From Polychytrium aggregatum (Eukaryota; Chytridiomycota; Chytridiomycetes; Polychytriales): a stretch of DNA of 64,000 nucleotides. Of the stretch, positions 10,721-24,306 are shown in pieces (position 1 is the first letter of the stretch; each line of letters begins with the position of its first letter). A program made the position numbers and the translations under genes. The notes under the pieces are model-generated. The model ran no database searches, was not told the origin of the DNA, and saw nothing but the letters and a program-made list of their open reading frames with translations. Location: the NCBI RefSeq assembly GCF_025602895.1, contig NW_026516207.1, positions 1,146,460-1,210,459 of the forward strand, given 5' to 3'.

Positions 10721-11496
10721 ATGGATTCACTGCGACCACATCTCCTCCTTCCCCGCCCTCACCGGACCGCACCGCAACCCGCCAGCCCGGCCATCATTCG
10801 CTCCAGCAGCGCCGAGCCGACGCACTCCTCCAGTCCGGAACACCCATCCCTCCGCAAGTGCTCCTCAAGTACCCCTGCCGAACTGGAGGATTCAAGTCGG
10901 GTCATCTCCCTCGAGGAGTTGGCACAGCACAACACCCCCGAGTCCCTCTGGCTCGCATATCGGGGAACCGTTTACGACGCCACAGGTACTGGCGAATCGC
11001 TGGTGCTGCAAGGGATTCGGCCGAATCGCATTGCCCTGGCGCTGCTCCATCGGTGCGGCGAGTGGGAAGGGTGAATCTGTTGCCAGCGCTCGTATCTGTG
11101 CCATGAAACCAACGCCTCTGTCTATCTGGCTCCATTTGCTGCCCTGATTCGCCGGCGCACCTCCTCGGCTCCTCTGGTGTCCGTCACCCAACCACTTTGC
11201 TGATGCTCCGTCCTGCTCCATGGATTCATCCGCCCCTTGGCATTGCATGGCTTTGCTCGGCACTCCACATCCGACATGGCCATTCCACTCCTGGTCGAAT
11301 TGCGGATCTTGCAGCCTATCTTGGCCGACACCCAGGTGGCAAGAAGATGCTGCTGCTCGGAGCCGGCAAGGATGCCACCGACCTGATAAACAGCCGCCAT
11401 CCCTGGGTCAATGTCGACAAGGTTCTATCCCGCTACGGCCGCAAGGTCGGCGTTCTGAAGCGCCGGGGCTTTGGCGCCTTTCTGTCGATTGTGTAG
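10721..11496 (+). CDS. Cytochrome b5-like heme-binding domain protein
   Basis: Two exons, 10721-10985 and 11315-11496. Splicing ACAG|GT...AG|CC gives TVYDATAYLGRHPGG, the classic cytochrome b5 start, followed by GAGKDATDLINSRHPWVNVDKVL. The two heme-ligating histidines are in HPGG and SRHPW. The HPWVN signature and the LxxG(A/R)DAT spacing resemble the IRC21 / NCB5OR-type b5 domain rather than microsomal b5. The ~65 residues before the domain are Ser/Pro-rich and probably disordered. No membrane anchor is visible, so it is likely a soluble electron carrier. Length is ~148 aa. Confidence 0.85.
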
Positions 11497-12574
11497 ATTT
11501 GCTGGCTGCTGTCCGCTCCAGGAATCGCACTCTCCAGTAACCAAACGACCCCCCATCACATATGCATCTGCACGTCTCCCATCTCCAGTTCATGCATCTG
11601 CCGGCAGCCCCGCTGTCTGTTCCCACATGTTGTTTATCGTCGTCTTGTCCATGTCTGACCTTGTGGATCGAAGCTGAAGCTCCATCCGCCTGGCCCACTT
11701 CTCCCAGCCTTACACTCGTCCATCCATGTCCTGACCAGCACCATCCTTGTTTTACCGCATATATCCCAGCCCTCGCTCCCAATGCACTGTCTTGCGACCG
11801 GGTCGATGTCCAGACATCCGACGGGTCTCTGATGTATCAATAGAATCCTCACGCGAATACTTCGGTGACCGTGGATATCCAAGGGGAGGGAGCGCTGACC
11901 CCTAGAGCTCGAATGCCAATTCGAACTGCGATAGCCATCACCTGCCGGCGGCTGCTATGAGACATGAGCTGGTCTCCAGCGCACCCTGTATTGTTCTTGA
12001 GCACTCGTCGACTGCAAGGGGCGAGCGAGGAAGCAAACATACAGCATGCAAACTCCTGCACAGGGGTGTACGTGTCGATACATCGGCCAAGCCAAGAGGG
12101 CTAGTACGTTTGATGCCCATCGAACCGAGTATCAAGATGGTGCCCCGCTCATGTAGGCGCACATGGAGAAGAAATAAAAGGAGAGTTCTAGGCTCAATAT
12201 GGGGGACTCCGAGATGTAGATGCAAGAATCAAGGATTAGAATGAGTTGCAGTTTGAAAAAAAAGCAGATTTGATGCTCGCGACATGGAAGGAAAGTGCTT
12301 GCAGAGTGTGTGAAGAGTCGGAGGTGGTTGAAATAGGACGACGGGGCAGATTACGTTGTGCACGGGCGGCAGCGGAAGTTGTGGGAAATCAGGGCGAAAC
12401 TCACAACCGATTATCAAGCTGCCGTTCACCAAGAAGCCCCAGTGGACAAGCGATGGAAACGACGCCGATCGACAGGGACTTGCAGACCGACCAGATGCCG
12501 GCCAAACCGATTCTGGCTGCATCGGCCCTCCTTGGCGGCGATTTGGTCGCTGACTCTTTGGTGTCGGGGATGTC
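11497..12574. other. Intergenic region
   Basis: Lies between the 3' ends of two convergent genes (b5 protein and Ca2+-ATPase). I see no gene, RNA or repeat here. An ATAAAA-type A-rich stretch near 12173-12265 could serve 3'-end formation. Confidence 0.4.
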
Positions 12575-15500
12575 TCACTCGACCGCCAATGACTTCTTCC
12601 GCACCAGGCCGCGGCTTGACTGCCGCTGCACAGGTTCAGGACGTTTGCCCGAGCCGGTGTCTTTGGAGGATGCGTCCTGGCGGGACCTCGATCTCTCCGA
12701 GTAGCTCCCCGACTTGCCGAGCTCCGTGGGACGATCTTCATTCAGCATGTAGCGCGAGATGCGTCTGTTTCCGCCGCGCAGGTTGCTGGAGCTGCCTTGC
12801 CGACTGCCGGCCTTTTTGTTTTGCATGTAGTGGTAGAATTTGGTGAGGGCACGGACGACAAAGGTGAAGGGCATGTTGCCGAGGCCGAACCCGATGCAGA
12901 GTCCCCACTCGGCCGCGTCGAGCGACACTGTCGAGACAAAGGTGGAGCCAAAGGTCACAACGATGATCTGGACGACGATGATGACGCTCAGGATGATCAG
13001 GAAGTAGTGGTTGCGCAGGAATCCCTTGAAGACGTTGAGCTCGCCATTGATCTGCCGAGCCATGACAATGTTGGTGCACTGCATAAAGATGAACGTGGCA
13101 AAGCACAGCGTCTTGGTGTGCATGTCCGGGTGGTCGGTGTCGGTTGGATCGACCGTGGCAAGAACAAAGATGTAGTCGCCCTGGAGAAGAATCACCAGCA
13201 GCACCACCGTTTGGTAGACCACTTGGGTGATGATGTACAGCTTCATCTCGGTCGAGAGCAGATGGGCATCTCGGGCATGTGGAGGATGGTCCAGGATGTC
13301 GGGCTCGGGCTCGTCTGTCGCCAAGGCCAGGGCACCGAGAGAGTCCATGATGAGATTGACCCACAGCAGCTGGACGGTGCTCAAGGGGGGCTCTCCCACG
13401 GTCACCGACCCGACAAAGGTGAGAATGATGGCGGTCAGGTTGACACACAGCTGAAACTGTAAGAACTTGCGCACGCAGTTGAGGACGTTGCGGCCCCACT
13501 TGATCGACTGGACGAGCGACACAAAGTTGTCATCCAGAAGCACAATGTCCGAGGCATTCATGGCGATCTGTGTTCCTGAGATACCCATTGCAAAGCCCAC
13601 GTCGGCCTCTTTGAGGGCGGGGGCGTCGTTGGTGCCGTCGCCAGTGACCGCCACGACTTCGCCCATTTTCTTCAGCAGACTAACGAGCCTGTGCTTGTCC
13701 GACGGCGAAGACCGGGCAAGCACCTGCAGGCGAGGAATGATGGCGAGCTGTTCCTCTTCGGCCATGGCTCGAAACACCGGGCCTTCCAAGGCCACGCCGT
13801 CGCTGAAGAGGATGCCGCACTCGGTGGCGATTTTGCAGGCCGTGAGAATGTTGTCGCCGGTGACCATTCGGATCTTGAGCCCGGCGTTCTGGCAGAGTTC
13901 GACAGCTCCAGGGACCTCGCGGCGGACAGGATCCTTGATGCCGATGAGCCCTATCCACACGAGGTCGTGCTCAGGATCGTCCTTGACGGTCTGGCCCTCG
14001 ATTGTGGTCAAGTGCTGGTCGGTGTCCCGGTAGGCAAGGGCAAGCGTGCGCAGGCCCTCGGAGGCCCATTTCTTGATGTTGCGCTGGATCTTGGAGACGT
14101 CGGCGGATCCCATCTCGTGCAGGTCGGTGCCATCCGAGTTCATGACGTGGGTGCACAGGCCCAAGATGATCTCAGAGGCGCCCTTGGTGTAGAGGCGATA
14201 CTTGAATCGGTTGGAGGCGGTGGGAGACTGGGAGTTGGCCTTGACGAGCGTGGACATTCTCTTTCGCTCTGACGAAAAGTTCCAGATGCCATTGTCGATC
14301 TTTTTGGTCTGCTCTCGGATGTGGGCATAGTCTATGCCAAGCTTTGAAAGAAAGATGAGGAGGGCGCCTGCCATATTGCGGTGCAACAAGAGGGCGCACC
14401 AAGATTGTCAATATAGGCGACGAGACTGCTGGTCTGGGGAGCGGCACTGCCGATGCGGATAGTTGCGCTGCCAGTCCGAGGCAGCGCTCAAACAGCTCAC
14501 CTTCCGTCGCCGGTCCCACAAAGATGGGCTGTCCTGTGCCCTCGTTGTATTTGATAAAGCACGTCGAGTTGGTTGAGATTGCTTCGGCCAAAAATGATCG
14601 GAGTCGGAATGAAAAGGTTGACTTTGTGAACGGTGCGGCGCTGGCGTCGCCCGAGCCCTCGCCGTTGATGGTGTAGTCTCCGATCATGACCTTGACGACT
14701 GTCATGCGATTTTCGGTGAGGGTTCCGGTTTTGTCGGTGCAGATGCAAGTGGCTTCGCCCATGGTCTCTGATGCGTCCAGGTGGCGCACGAAGCACTTGT
14801 CCTGCATCATCTTGAACATGGAGAATGCAAGCGAGATCGTTACGGCCATCGGCAAGCCCTCGGGCACGGCAACGACGACGACCGTGATGCCAATAACAAA
14901 GTACTCGGCCAGGCTTTGGATGCGGGCGATGGTCGCATAACTCGTTGAAGCCGACCCGCAGGTCCCGTGGGTGGGCAGGCCGGTTGCCCAGTTGATCGCC
15001 CAGCGGGTAGTTAGCCCAAGAAAGGTCAGGATGCCGGCAGCAACGCCGATCTTGCCGATCAGGATGGCGACGACCTTGAGCTTCTCCTGCAGAACGGTTT
15101 CTTGATTCTGAGCCTCGCTAAGCAGTTCCTGGATCTGCCCGCCGCTCGAGCGCGGACCAACAAGAGCAACGAGCATCAAGCCAGAGCCCTCGCTCACTTG
15201 GCAACCAGAGAACAGGAATGGCGCAAGGGGCCCTTTCTTGACGGGTGCCGATTCGCCTGTCAGCGGCGATTCGTCCACGACGAGCCGGTTGCCACTCACA
15301 AAGAATCCGTCGGCGGGAATCTCATCTCCGGTCTGGATTTCCACCAGGTCGCCTACGACAATGTCCCAGGACGATATTTGGTCTTTGACCCCGCCGCGGA
15401 TGACTTTGACTTTCTTGTCAGATTGGATCAGCAGCAGCTTCTTGAACTTGCGGTCCTTGCTGTAGTCGTTGCCGGCGGTGACAGAGAGGACGATGACGAC

Positions 15501-16262
15501 GGCTATGAGGATGGCCAGGCCCTCGCCCCAACCGGTGCTGGGACACATGGATGTGCCGAGCGATAGAACCACGACGGCGCCAACAAGAAGGATCTTGAGG
15601 ATGGGGTCCTCTTTGACCGTCTCCCACACAATCTCGAGGATGCTGGCCGAGGCGGGCGGCGGCGAGATGTTCTTGCCATACAGGATCTTTCTGGCCTCGT
15701 CATCGACCGGGGTAAGGTCGACTTTGCCGGCCCGCGCCTCATCATCCGGGGTGATTTTGGCGTAGTGGCCGGGCTTGGTGTCTTCATGGCCCATGCGCAG
15801 ACGCGTTTCGTGGGAGCTCTTGATGGGCAATCCGGTCTCGACGTTGGATTTCAGAAGATAGGCGATGCCCTCGACGCCTCCATATTCTTCGTTGAGAAGC
15901 TCGATCTGAGAGGCGGCTTCGCGGTTGTCAAAGTTGCAGATCCGAGCCAGGTCGTCGTTTCCAAGGCCGAACTCTTCAGGGCCGAAACGCGGGTACATTT
16001 GCACGATGCGTTCAAAGCGCAGCCGGGTTGCCTCGCTCAGGTACTTTTGGGGCTCTTTGGACGGGGTCGGCTTTGCATCGGAGATGATATCGCCCTTTGA
16101 GGCTGCTACCAACGCAGGGGTGGATGCGCCGCCGAGGCCGTCCACGATGGAACGGGTGTCTGCTGAGGCCGTCGGCAACAGCCCTCCTGGACCCAGGGGC
16201 GCGATTGCTGGCGGGTCGTGATGCTCCTGCGCGTCTTCCACGTCGATTAGTTGCTGCGACAT
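12575..16262 (-). CDS. PMCA/PMC1-type P-type Ca2+-transporting ATPase
   Basis: Two exons (16262-14501 and 14367-12575) join exactly in frame to 1184 residues. The junction GPATEG|ALLIFL restores the family motif. Visible landmarks: cytosolic N-terminus; first membrane pair ILKILLVGAVVVLSLG; actuator TGES; VPEGLPMAV (M4 Ca2+-site PEGLP); phosphorylation motif CSDKTGT-type CTDKTGTLT near residue 510; KGASE nucleotide-binding; TGDGTNDAPAL; and M5-M6 residues in QLCVNLTAIILTF and LLWVNLIMDS. It pumps Ca2+ out of the cytosol, into the vacuole (as yeast Pmc1) or across the plasma membrane. The ~90-residue C-terminal tail is Ser/Arg-rich (RRISRYML, RQSSRGLVRKKS). It could be a phosphorylated or calmodulin-binding regulatory tail, but that is inference. 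Confidence 0.95.
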
Positions 16263-17001
16263 GGTGACAAAACTCGGGCGGCGCGGTGCTCACGGCTGGG
16301 GGATGGCGTGACGTGGATAGATGGAGTTCAGCCGGCACCGACGGGTTGAGCGTGCCGACGCGATTCAGTGTTCGGCGTAAGGGACTGCGATAGAAGGGAG
16401 GTGCGCTGATGGCCAGGGGGAGCTGAACGCGGCAGGAACAAAGTGCCGAACAGGAAGGCGCGATACACCGGGCAGGGGTGGTGCAATGCGTCCAGGGACA
16501 AAGAACGAGACGAAGAGCGGGGCGGTGACGACTCAAAGGACGGCGATCGAGGGATGAAGAGGTGCAAGCGGAGGACACGACCCAGACGAGGCGGTGGGAA
16601 GGCCTCCCGGCCGACATTGGGGTCAAGGGGCAGCTTGCGGGCGATCAGGCAGCCGGTGTTCATAGGGCGCCGAGGCACGGGCCGGGCCGCAGCTGATTGT
16701 ACATTGCGGTCAACGGGAGTGCCCCATCATGGAGACGGCCAGGCGGGCAGCTCAGGAGAGCGGCGCACCGGGTGATTGGGCATGGGAGGTCGGCGAAACC
16801 GGGCAGGAGTGCACCTAGCAAAGATGTTCCGGCGGATGTCGAGGCGCACTATCACCACGCACAAAATGAGAGCAGAGCATTCAACCCAAGACGGCAGCAG
16901 CATATGATCATGTGGGCCGGATGTGTGAGGGCAAAACTGAGGCGTATCAACTGTATATTTCAACAGACACATCTGCATCGGTCAGCAATAGGAGGTGGTG
17001 C
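16263..17001. other. Ca2+-ATPase upstream region
   Basis: Holds the promoter of the Ca2+-ATPase (-) and the 3' flank of RPL36 (-). I see no gene. Open frames are short and unlike neighbouring coding regions. Confidence 0.4.
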
Positions 17002-18023
17002 TTAGTGCTGGCGACGAGATTCAGCAATGACGTTGCTGAGCTCCTCAACCTTTCTCTTGGCACGGCCAAAGGTACCGAGCTGTGGATGGGATGGGCAGAC
17101 ACGAGATACAGACACACGGTTAGAAGGCAGCGATCGCCATGCGCATCAATACACGTCGACTTGATGGAGATGAGCTGGTCACGACCGAGGAGGCACTTAC
17201 TCTCTTCTTGGCAAGGCGACGAGCACGCTTGTCCTTGGAGTTCTTGAGCAGTTCCATGACACGCTTCTCGTAGGGAGCGAAGCCGACAACTTCGCGGACC
17301 AGTTCACGGACGAACTTGGTGCGCTTGCTGAGGCGCTGTAGACAGCAAGAGGCATGGTTGAGTATCGAGAGCGTTCAAACAAGCGATAGCGCAGGCGACA
17401 GAGGCTTGATGACACAGATTATTGGCTCGATGGCCCGCCGCGGATCCACAGCCGGGCGCCATATTGTAGGCGGGGCCAACACAGCGCCACTTGGACGAAT
17501 GCCCATCGCCGCCGATACGATGCGCTTTCAATCAGAATATTCCTGCAGTTTGTCCATGCCTTGCAAGCATATGCCGCTGATGTTGGAGGCCGCCAGCCGG
17601 ACGCACCCGGTCGCATGTAACGCAGATGTGCGTGATACATCGATCGCCAAGCGCATGTCGAGAGCGTCAACTATGCAGTCGCTCGTGACGCCGTCGCCTT
17701 TCGGATTGCATCGTCCCTCGGGATGCTGTGCTGAAGAGCCTGCCATACATCCAGAGCAGGAGGGATCGGCTCCTTGATCGATCCCGTTGCACATCCGTCC
17801 ATTTCAGCGCCGATATCGATACCGCCGTCGATGGTGTCTTGATGGAGCAGAGTTCTGGGATGCCGGCTGCCGAAGCCTCTGCCCAAGTTGCTGCTCAATC
17901 GAGGCAGCAGAGAGTCAATGGACGGATACTCACACCCTTCTGGTTGGAGACCTTGGTGCGGGGAGCACGCTCGGTGGTGATGTGGCCCTTGTTGAGACCG
18001 ACAGCGATACCAGACTTTGCCAT
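17002..18023 (-). CDS. RPL36: Large-subunit ribosomal protein eL36
   Basis: Three exons: 18023-17934 (30 codons), 17335-17201 (45 codons) and 17079-17002 (25 codons plus stop), all GT-AG and all phase 0. They give a 100-residue basic protein of normal eL36 length. Matching landmarks are IAVGLNKGH near the N-terminus, [20 protein letters not shown] in the middle, [10 protein letters not shown], and [16 protein letters not shown] at the C-terminus. eL36 is a component of the cytosolic 60S subunit. The first intron is very long for such a small gene (~600 bp), a common pattern for ribosomal protein genes. Confidence 0.97.
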
Positions 18024-18624
18024 TTCGGATTGAGGTTTGTCCCGACTCTTAAAAGATAGGAGTATTGGGTGGGCCGTTGGTGGATGGGAAGGGAGGGAAA
18101 AGGAAAGAGTGCACACGGCCGCCAAGTTTTGACGGAGCCTCTCGGCGATCTCGCTGGGGAAGAGAGCAGCGGCGAGAGGCGGCGAGAGGAAGCGAGAGAC
18201 GCCACTGTGTGGCGCACAGTGCTCTCGCGAGGAGCGAGACAGACCGAGAGCCCGGCGAGGAGAAAAAAAACTCGCGTCGCACATGCGCGTGGCGCAGGTT
18301 TAATTTCCGACCGGGTGCTGCGCGGCTGCGCGCAGCATTCCACGTGATGCTCCATGGGCGAATGCCGAGACGGATGCGGTGCTCACCCGCCGACCAGGGA
18401 TGTGATTTCGACAGCGACGACAGAGAGTGTGGATGGGCGCGGCGGTTGGACGGTCGGTCGGGCCATTGATGTCGTTGCGGCGCAATGAGCGGTGCGGATC
18501 GGGTGATTGGCCCTGGGCACCACAGCCCGTGCGTCGAGCGGCCCTGGTGCTGGCGAGTGCATCGGGATCGCCAAGATGCTCCTGTCCACCATCAGATGTC
18601 GGGTACCAGTGAGCTCGCACAGAA
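18024..18624. promoter_or_regulatory. Shared divergent promoter of RPL36 and SEC5
   Basis: About 600 bp separate the two start codons, which face away from each other. The RPL36 side is GA/TC-rich around 18060-18300. No open frame is convincing. Individual factor sites cannot be named from sequence alone. Confidence 0.45.
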
Positions 18625-21600
18625 ATGTCGTTTTCCGGGCCCTCTCCGTTGAAAAACCCCTCGCTTCTGCGTTCGTCCAAGACACGGGAGTCGTCCGTTG
18701 ATTCGTCCAAGAAGCGAGCGCTTGAGCTTTCGATTCCAAACCTCAATGCCAGCCCTCAGGCCGAGTCGCCCGTCGGAACCAGTCCAGAGCGCGAGTCCGA
18801 CGACTCCGACTCCGATGACTACGAGCACAGGCATATGAAGGGCTGGACCGACGACGAAGAAAAAACAAGTACGCTCCGCATCGACGCTTCGTTGGATGAC
18901 ATGGGTTTTTGTCGCGTGGGGACATGCTGAGGGCCAGTTACGTTACTGTGATGCCGGCGGTTGGCTCAGTTGTGATGGGACTTTCAACAGCAGCTTTCTC
19001 ACGAAGAGTGTTTCTCACTGCTTAAAGTCCGGAAGTATTATGCTCTCGAGACGCTTTTTCCGACAAAATGGTCGGACATGGACGAAGGCTACGGGGCCGT
19101 ATCATCCGAGTCTCCGAACGCCTCCAGCCCGGGTGCCGCTAGCCCCGGAACAGGCTCTCCCATCAAGAGTACATTCCCGATGGGGCCCTTGATGGCCGGC
19201 ACTGCCGACGGGAACGAGTTTTCGGATCCTCTGGGCATCCGCGATACCATTTTGACGTGAGTTGGCAAGCTCACCCGTGTCCATCGACCGAGTGGCATGA
19301 TTTGCAGCAGTGTAAACTGAAGGTGCAATTGATATGATGATGTAGGAAGGGGAGGAAACGACGCAATGCCCGTGGGGCCGTTGGGGTTAGCTTTGGTGAG
19401 TATGCACTGCGATGTATCTCGAACCACCGGCTCACGCCGGCGCGAGGAGGAAATACGAATGAGATAGGCAATTGACTCGCTCGATGGTGTACTGTTACCT
19501 TCTGCGATATTCACCTTCACCCACATTCTGCTCATAGCCATCATGATATCCAACAAGGCATTCAGCCCCAGAACATTTCTTCAGGAAGTTCACGGCACCA
19601 CCTCCTTTCGCGACCTCGAGGCTGGCGTCGAGCGCTTGAAACTCTCGATCAGCCAGCGCGCCGAGGTTACAAAAGACTTGGTCAAGATGAACTTTTCAAA
19701 GTTTGTGAATGCCAAGGAGACCATCGACAGTAAGCAAGTGTAAGCACCGGCTCTCAACATGACATTGTTGTATTAACAGCTGGATATCTTGCAGACTTTT
19801 ACCAAGAAATGCGCGGGAAGAACCTTGTGTCATCCGACGACTATGGGGTCACGCCCCTATGCAAGCGGCTTGAAAGTAAGCCAGCCCCCTCGACGGGATC
19901 TAGAGCGATAAATGGTGATCGCGGCTGCTCAACCTATTCTCTCGTTCTCAGACATATCTCACGACTCCAAGGGTCTCTATGGGGTCATGCTTGAGCGTCG
20001 ATCCAAGGCTGAGAAGATTCGACTGACCCTCAGCGTGCTCGAGCAATGGAAGTTCTTCTTTCAGCTTCCGACAAGTCTGAAGGACTCGATGAAGAAGGTA
20101 TTCTGTGGAAAGCCGGGGCGACTTTCTATGACTGCCGCCGCAAGGGAGACGTGTTTGTGGTCTGGCATCGGCGCATGCTCGTATCTGGAGCATTCGGCAG
20201 CGACGTATACCAATGTCATGGATCCATTCCAGGGCCGTTATGATGCTGCTGTTCGCGACTTCAAAAAGGGAAAGTACATTGTGATGTCATGCTTCAGAAC
20301 ACTTCCCGCGAACTTTGTGCCCTTGGCTACGGGCACCAACGTCGATCGCGAGTTCATGGTCAGCGAAGGAAGCACTCTATTGCCGCCGGGCCAGCAGGCG
20401 GTGTTCGAGAAGGTTTGGCTCGAGGTCGAGAGCATAATCAGGAATCTCCAAAAGGACATCCAGAAGCAGCTGAGTGACCCATGGGTTCCCTTGGAAGTTC
20501 AGGAGAGAAACGTCAAGTGAGCTATCTGCTGCCGAATCGCACCGCGTGCTGTTGACTCCACAGATGCACGGCCAGCTGGACATCGATATGGTCACAATGC
20601 TGCATCTTGCTTGTCGAGGGTGACTGCCACTGGAAGAGGTTTTTAAACTCGCCCAGGGCTGGACCTGCACCGGACAGATGCCCATGTCCGCAATCCAGCA
20701 TCATCTGACCAGCGTCCCCGATCGATGCCGGGCATCAGCTACTTGCTCGAGTTTGATTCTGTGATCGATCCAGGTCGATTTTATCTCGAGAGCCAGTACA
20801 AGTGGATCATATCTCAGCTCAAGGAGGCATATGTCAAACATGAAAGGCTCGTCAAGCGTAAGCATGTCCACCGGACACCATGAAACACCCACCGGCCAGA
20901 GGCCTTGGATGTCTTTGCGCCTGTGTCCGTCGGTACTGATTCGACCTCGTGTCATCGATGTTCAGATCTCTTCAGCTGCACCAGCGAATTTCAGCAAAAA
21001 TTCTCGCCATTTTACCAGGCTTCTACACTCACTTACCTGTCACTGAATGACTTTTCAAAGCCTCAATCGACTGCTCTGCCGCTTGGTCTCGACGATCGTG
21101 TATACATCAAGTGGTCCAAGCGGTGGAACCTCGAGCAATTCCGCAAAGCTCTCGGGAGTGTCGGCACAAAGGGCTTCGAGAAGATCTTTGGTACGGCGGA
21201 TGGTGTGCTGTGCATTGTGTTGCTACAAGTGCCTCAGGCAATGGTGCTCCACCTGTGCACGAAGCGTACAACCCCACAGAGTTGCTAACCCTGCCCAACC
21301 TCTAGCGGACGACCTAAACACACAGCTATGGGCGGCCTTGCTTGCTGTGGTTCAATCAATGTGTAACACTCTACGCGAATGCCTTCCGGACTTTTGGAGA
21401 CTGTGTCGATCGTTTTGCGAGGGCAAGTTTCAGAAGGCGAGTGTTGACCTGATGAAACGCTTGGAAGCTCAGGAGGGCAGAGCATGCCCGTATCTCAAGG
21501 GGGCTTTCTCCATCGGTGCTGCCTTTCTGCAGACTAAGACTTTACATTGTTGATGGCATCCGCTGCTGCAGGCCAAGGCTGGTGACGCGCCGCAGGAGAC

Positions 21601-23768
21601 CAGCCAGAAGCAGAAGAAGCGCATCGACCCTAAGCGTCTGGAAACCTGCGAGCAGATGCTTCGTGACATTTTCGATATGAACTCGTATCTGTGCGGAATG
21701 TGTTTCTTTCTGTCGACACCCTTCCAGGGACTGATCGCCTCGGATGGGCAGGCTGTGCTGGCAACTTCCACGGATCTTTCGGGCCGAGGCGATCCAAAGT
21801 CGCCAACCTCCAGCGCAACAGACTCGGCGACCAAAGTCTCTCCTATTTCGTCCATCAACTCGACCGGGCCTATCAGCGCATCCACATCCGACACTGGATT
21901 GTCACGGATGGTTTACGAATGTGTGGGCGATCTGGCATCATTGCCGGCAGAGGCTTCGGTATTTCTGACCCTGAACTCGCTGACAGGCTGCCACTTTATG
22001 ACCAAAATCATGGGCCACATGGAGCACTGCTTTCGCGAGATACGAGGATTGAAGATCAGCTGTGAGGACAGCATCGTCAAATCCCTTGGCGGTGTTTTTG
22101 AGAAAATGAGGCTGCGGGCACTCGAGTCTATGACTTGGTGCTTTCTTGAAGGTACACGATTGGAACCGATGAGGCTGCCGACGCTCCTGCTCAAACTACT
22201 CACCATGCCTGTTGATATGACTTGATCGCCGCAACAGAGTCCCGGCAGTTCCATAGCTACGAAACATGGCTGCGCGAGGGAACAAATCGTACCGACCAAG
22301 ACGCCGCCTGCACCGTCTCTGAAACCACAGCGCTCCCGCTGATGATCTATCGCTATCAGCGGATCGCCTTGAGTGCCCTCTATCAGATTGCCTCTCCATT
22401 TTTCCCAACGGAGCTCTTTGCAGAACCGCCAAGCGTATCTCCTCATCTTGATCTGATCAAGCATTGCATTTTGCATGGAATATTTGGTGTCCTCGATGGA
22501 TTCTACTTCTTGGTTGCCCATTGGAAGCGGGGCATGAACGGAACTGATGCTGAGTCTCGGGGTGAAGGCGGAACTGGAAAAAATATGGAACTAGACCACC
22601 CTAAGCTGTCCTTGAAGAGGCTTCAGGTTGTTGATGATCGGGGCGTTGGACAGTATCTTGGGGTTGAGTTCAAGGAAGTCGACTTTAACGATATGGTATG
22701 GATGGCATGATCGGTGTGCTGCCGTGGTGAATCGAGTGCTACTGTGGATCACAACTCTTCCTGGATATGCGTGTGCTCGTGTCTTTTGATCAGTTGCCTA
22801 TGCGGTGCCGTCAAGCCCAGAAAATACAGCTAATCATCTGTGCCCACGTCTCTTGGAACACAATCGCAAACACATCAGGATGTCAGGACATTAGTTACCC
22901 TCTCCAACCTGCAATACCTGCGAGACACGGTACTGCCTGGGATACTCAAGCTGTTCGAGACCCGATTCAAGGCTCACCTAGCTGCCGAAAGTCGGGTACA
23001 TACAGTCCGATGAGATCCCTTCTGATGATCGTTTGCCTGCAATTGCGGGTCGTGATGAGACTCGAGGAGCTCAACCGTTTCTTACTCCATACAGATTATC
23101 CTGAGCACTATCGGCCATTTGGACAATATGCTGTTTCAGAACTACGTGTGCCGGCGAAACAGGGTTCTTGAGTCGCTGATCTACGACGGAGTACTGCTTT
23201 CGGGCATGGATTGGTCCAGCCTGCAGCGGCCTCAGGAAGTTCGTCCGTACTGTCATCGGGTCCTACTGGAGCTCGTCGCGGCTCACTCACAAGTAAAGAA
23301 TCTAGCTCCAAATCTCGTCAGTCGAGTCCTGGAGACGATGGCTTCACACATTAGTTCGTCACTGCTGGTGGCATGGCGAAGCGTCGATCTCATTGGATAT
23401 GCTGGAATGCTTCAGGTACTGAATGTGGTGTAGGACGATGCCATTCGATCGAATGTGCTGCACAGGCAGATGTGCCCAAGGTCGATGCTGGTTGCATGGT
23501 CTTTGATTGATCCTATGCCACTCCCTCTGGTATTGCCCAACAGGCGACGCTGGAGATTGATCACATAGAAGCGGTGCTCGCAACCTTTGAGACACCAGTT
23601 TCCAAGGCACTCTTCAGTTGCGCACGCAAGGTCATAGAGCATATGTGCGATGGAAGGGTGGAAAAGTCAGAATACACTCCAGAGGAGCTCGCCGAACACG
23701 TCAAGACTGCTCTCCGCAACGCCGAGGAATCAACGGCCGTTCAGTTCTCGTGCTTCCTGAAGAAATGA
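18625..23768 (+). CDS. SEC5: Exocyst complex subunit Sec5
   Basis: A many-intron gene. Recognisable pieces run in order. The acidic N-terminus starts at 18625. Next comes KVRKYYALETLFPTKWSDM. DPLGIRDTIL lies at ~19230. The Sec5 signature FSPRTFLQEVH...TSFRDLEAGVERL...LVKMNFSKFVNAKETID is at ~19560-19735. FYQEMRGKNL and YGVMLERRSKAEKIR follow at ~19970-20010, then FEKVWLEVESIIRNLQKDI at ~20410. The C-terminal signature LFQNYVCRRNRVLESLIYDG, with LLSGMDW and RPQEVRPYCHRVLLELV, is at ~23125-23275, and the stop is at 23766-23768. Sec5 is a core exocyst subunit that tethers secretory vesicles to the plasma membrane for polarised growth. Only part of the ~10-15 introns could be placed exactly; the first is 18867-19017, with acceptor ACGAAG. 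Confidence 0.88.
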
Positions 23769-24306
23769 AAGTGCAAGTCAGGAATGCTCGCTTTGGCATC
23801 AACAAATGGCCTCGACAGAGCCCCACCGAGCCTCGTCGAGCCTGAGTAAATGCTCTGAAAGATATGGTATTTGAACAGCTGAATTGAGATATCGCCGCTG
23901 GAGCAGTCTTCATTCATAATACAACTGTGGCAGCAACCGCGTTGTCACCTCGAGATGCACAAGCCCCAAAGAAAGCACTTGTACATATCGCTTCTAGTGC
24001 ATTCAAAATCATAGTTCCGCGTCTATCGGGTCCAGTTATGGGAGCCAATCTATTTTGGATCGTGACTATGGGTAGCAGCCGACCGCTGCTCAAGGAGATC
24101 GAGCGACGCGATCCAGGATGAGATTGGTATCCAAATTTGCCCATGGCAGCCTAAAGCTGAGGCGGCGAGAGATGAGGGCTCGCATGGGCGAATAATCAGA
24201 ATGAATACGTGGTATTATGAGATCAATACACCGCTTTGGTATCTACGAGCATTGCGGTTTCCCAGAAATCTGTCGAACATATGCGACCGAATGATGCCGT
24301 CGTCGT
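23769..24306. other. Intergenic between convergent SEC5 and GT15 genes
   Basis: About 540 bp of relatively AT-rich sequence shared by the 3' ends of the two genes. No gene or repeat seen. Confidence 0.4.

Noticed and set aside
9774-11147. 457-codon plus-strand ORF
   Set aside because: It has no domain, overlaps the cytochrome b5 exon in a different frame and crosses the 22-bp repeat. GC-rich sequence gives such frames by chance.
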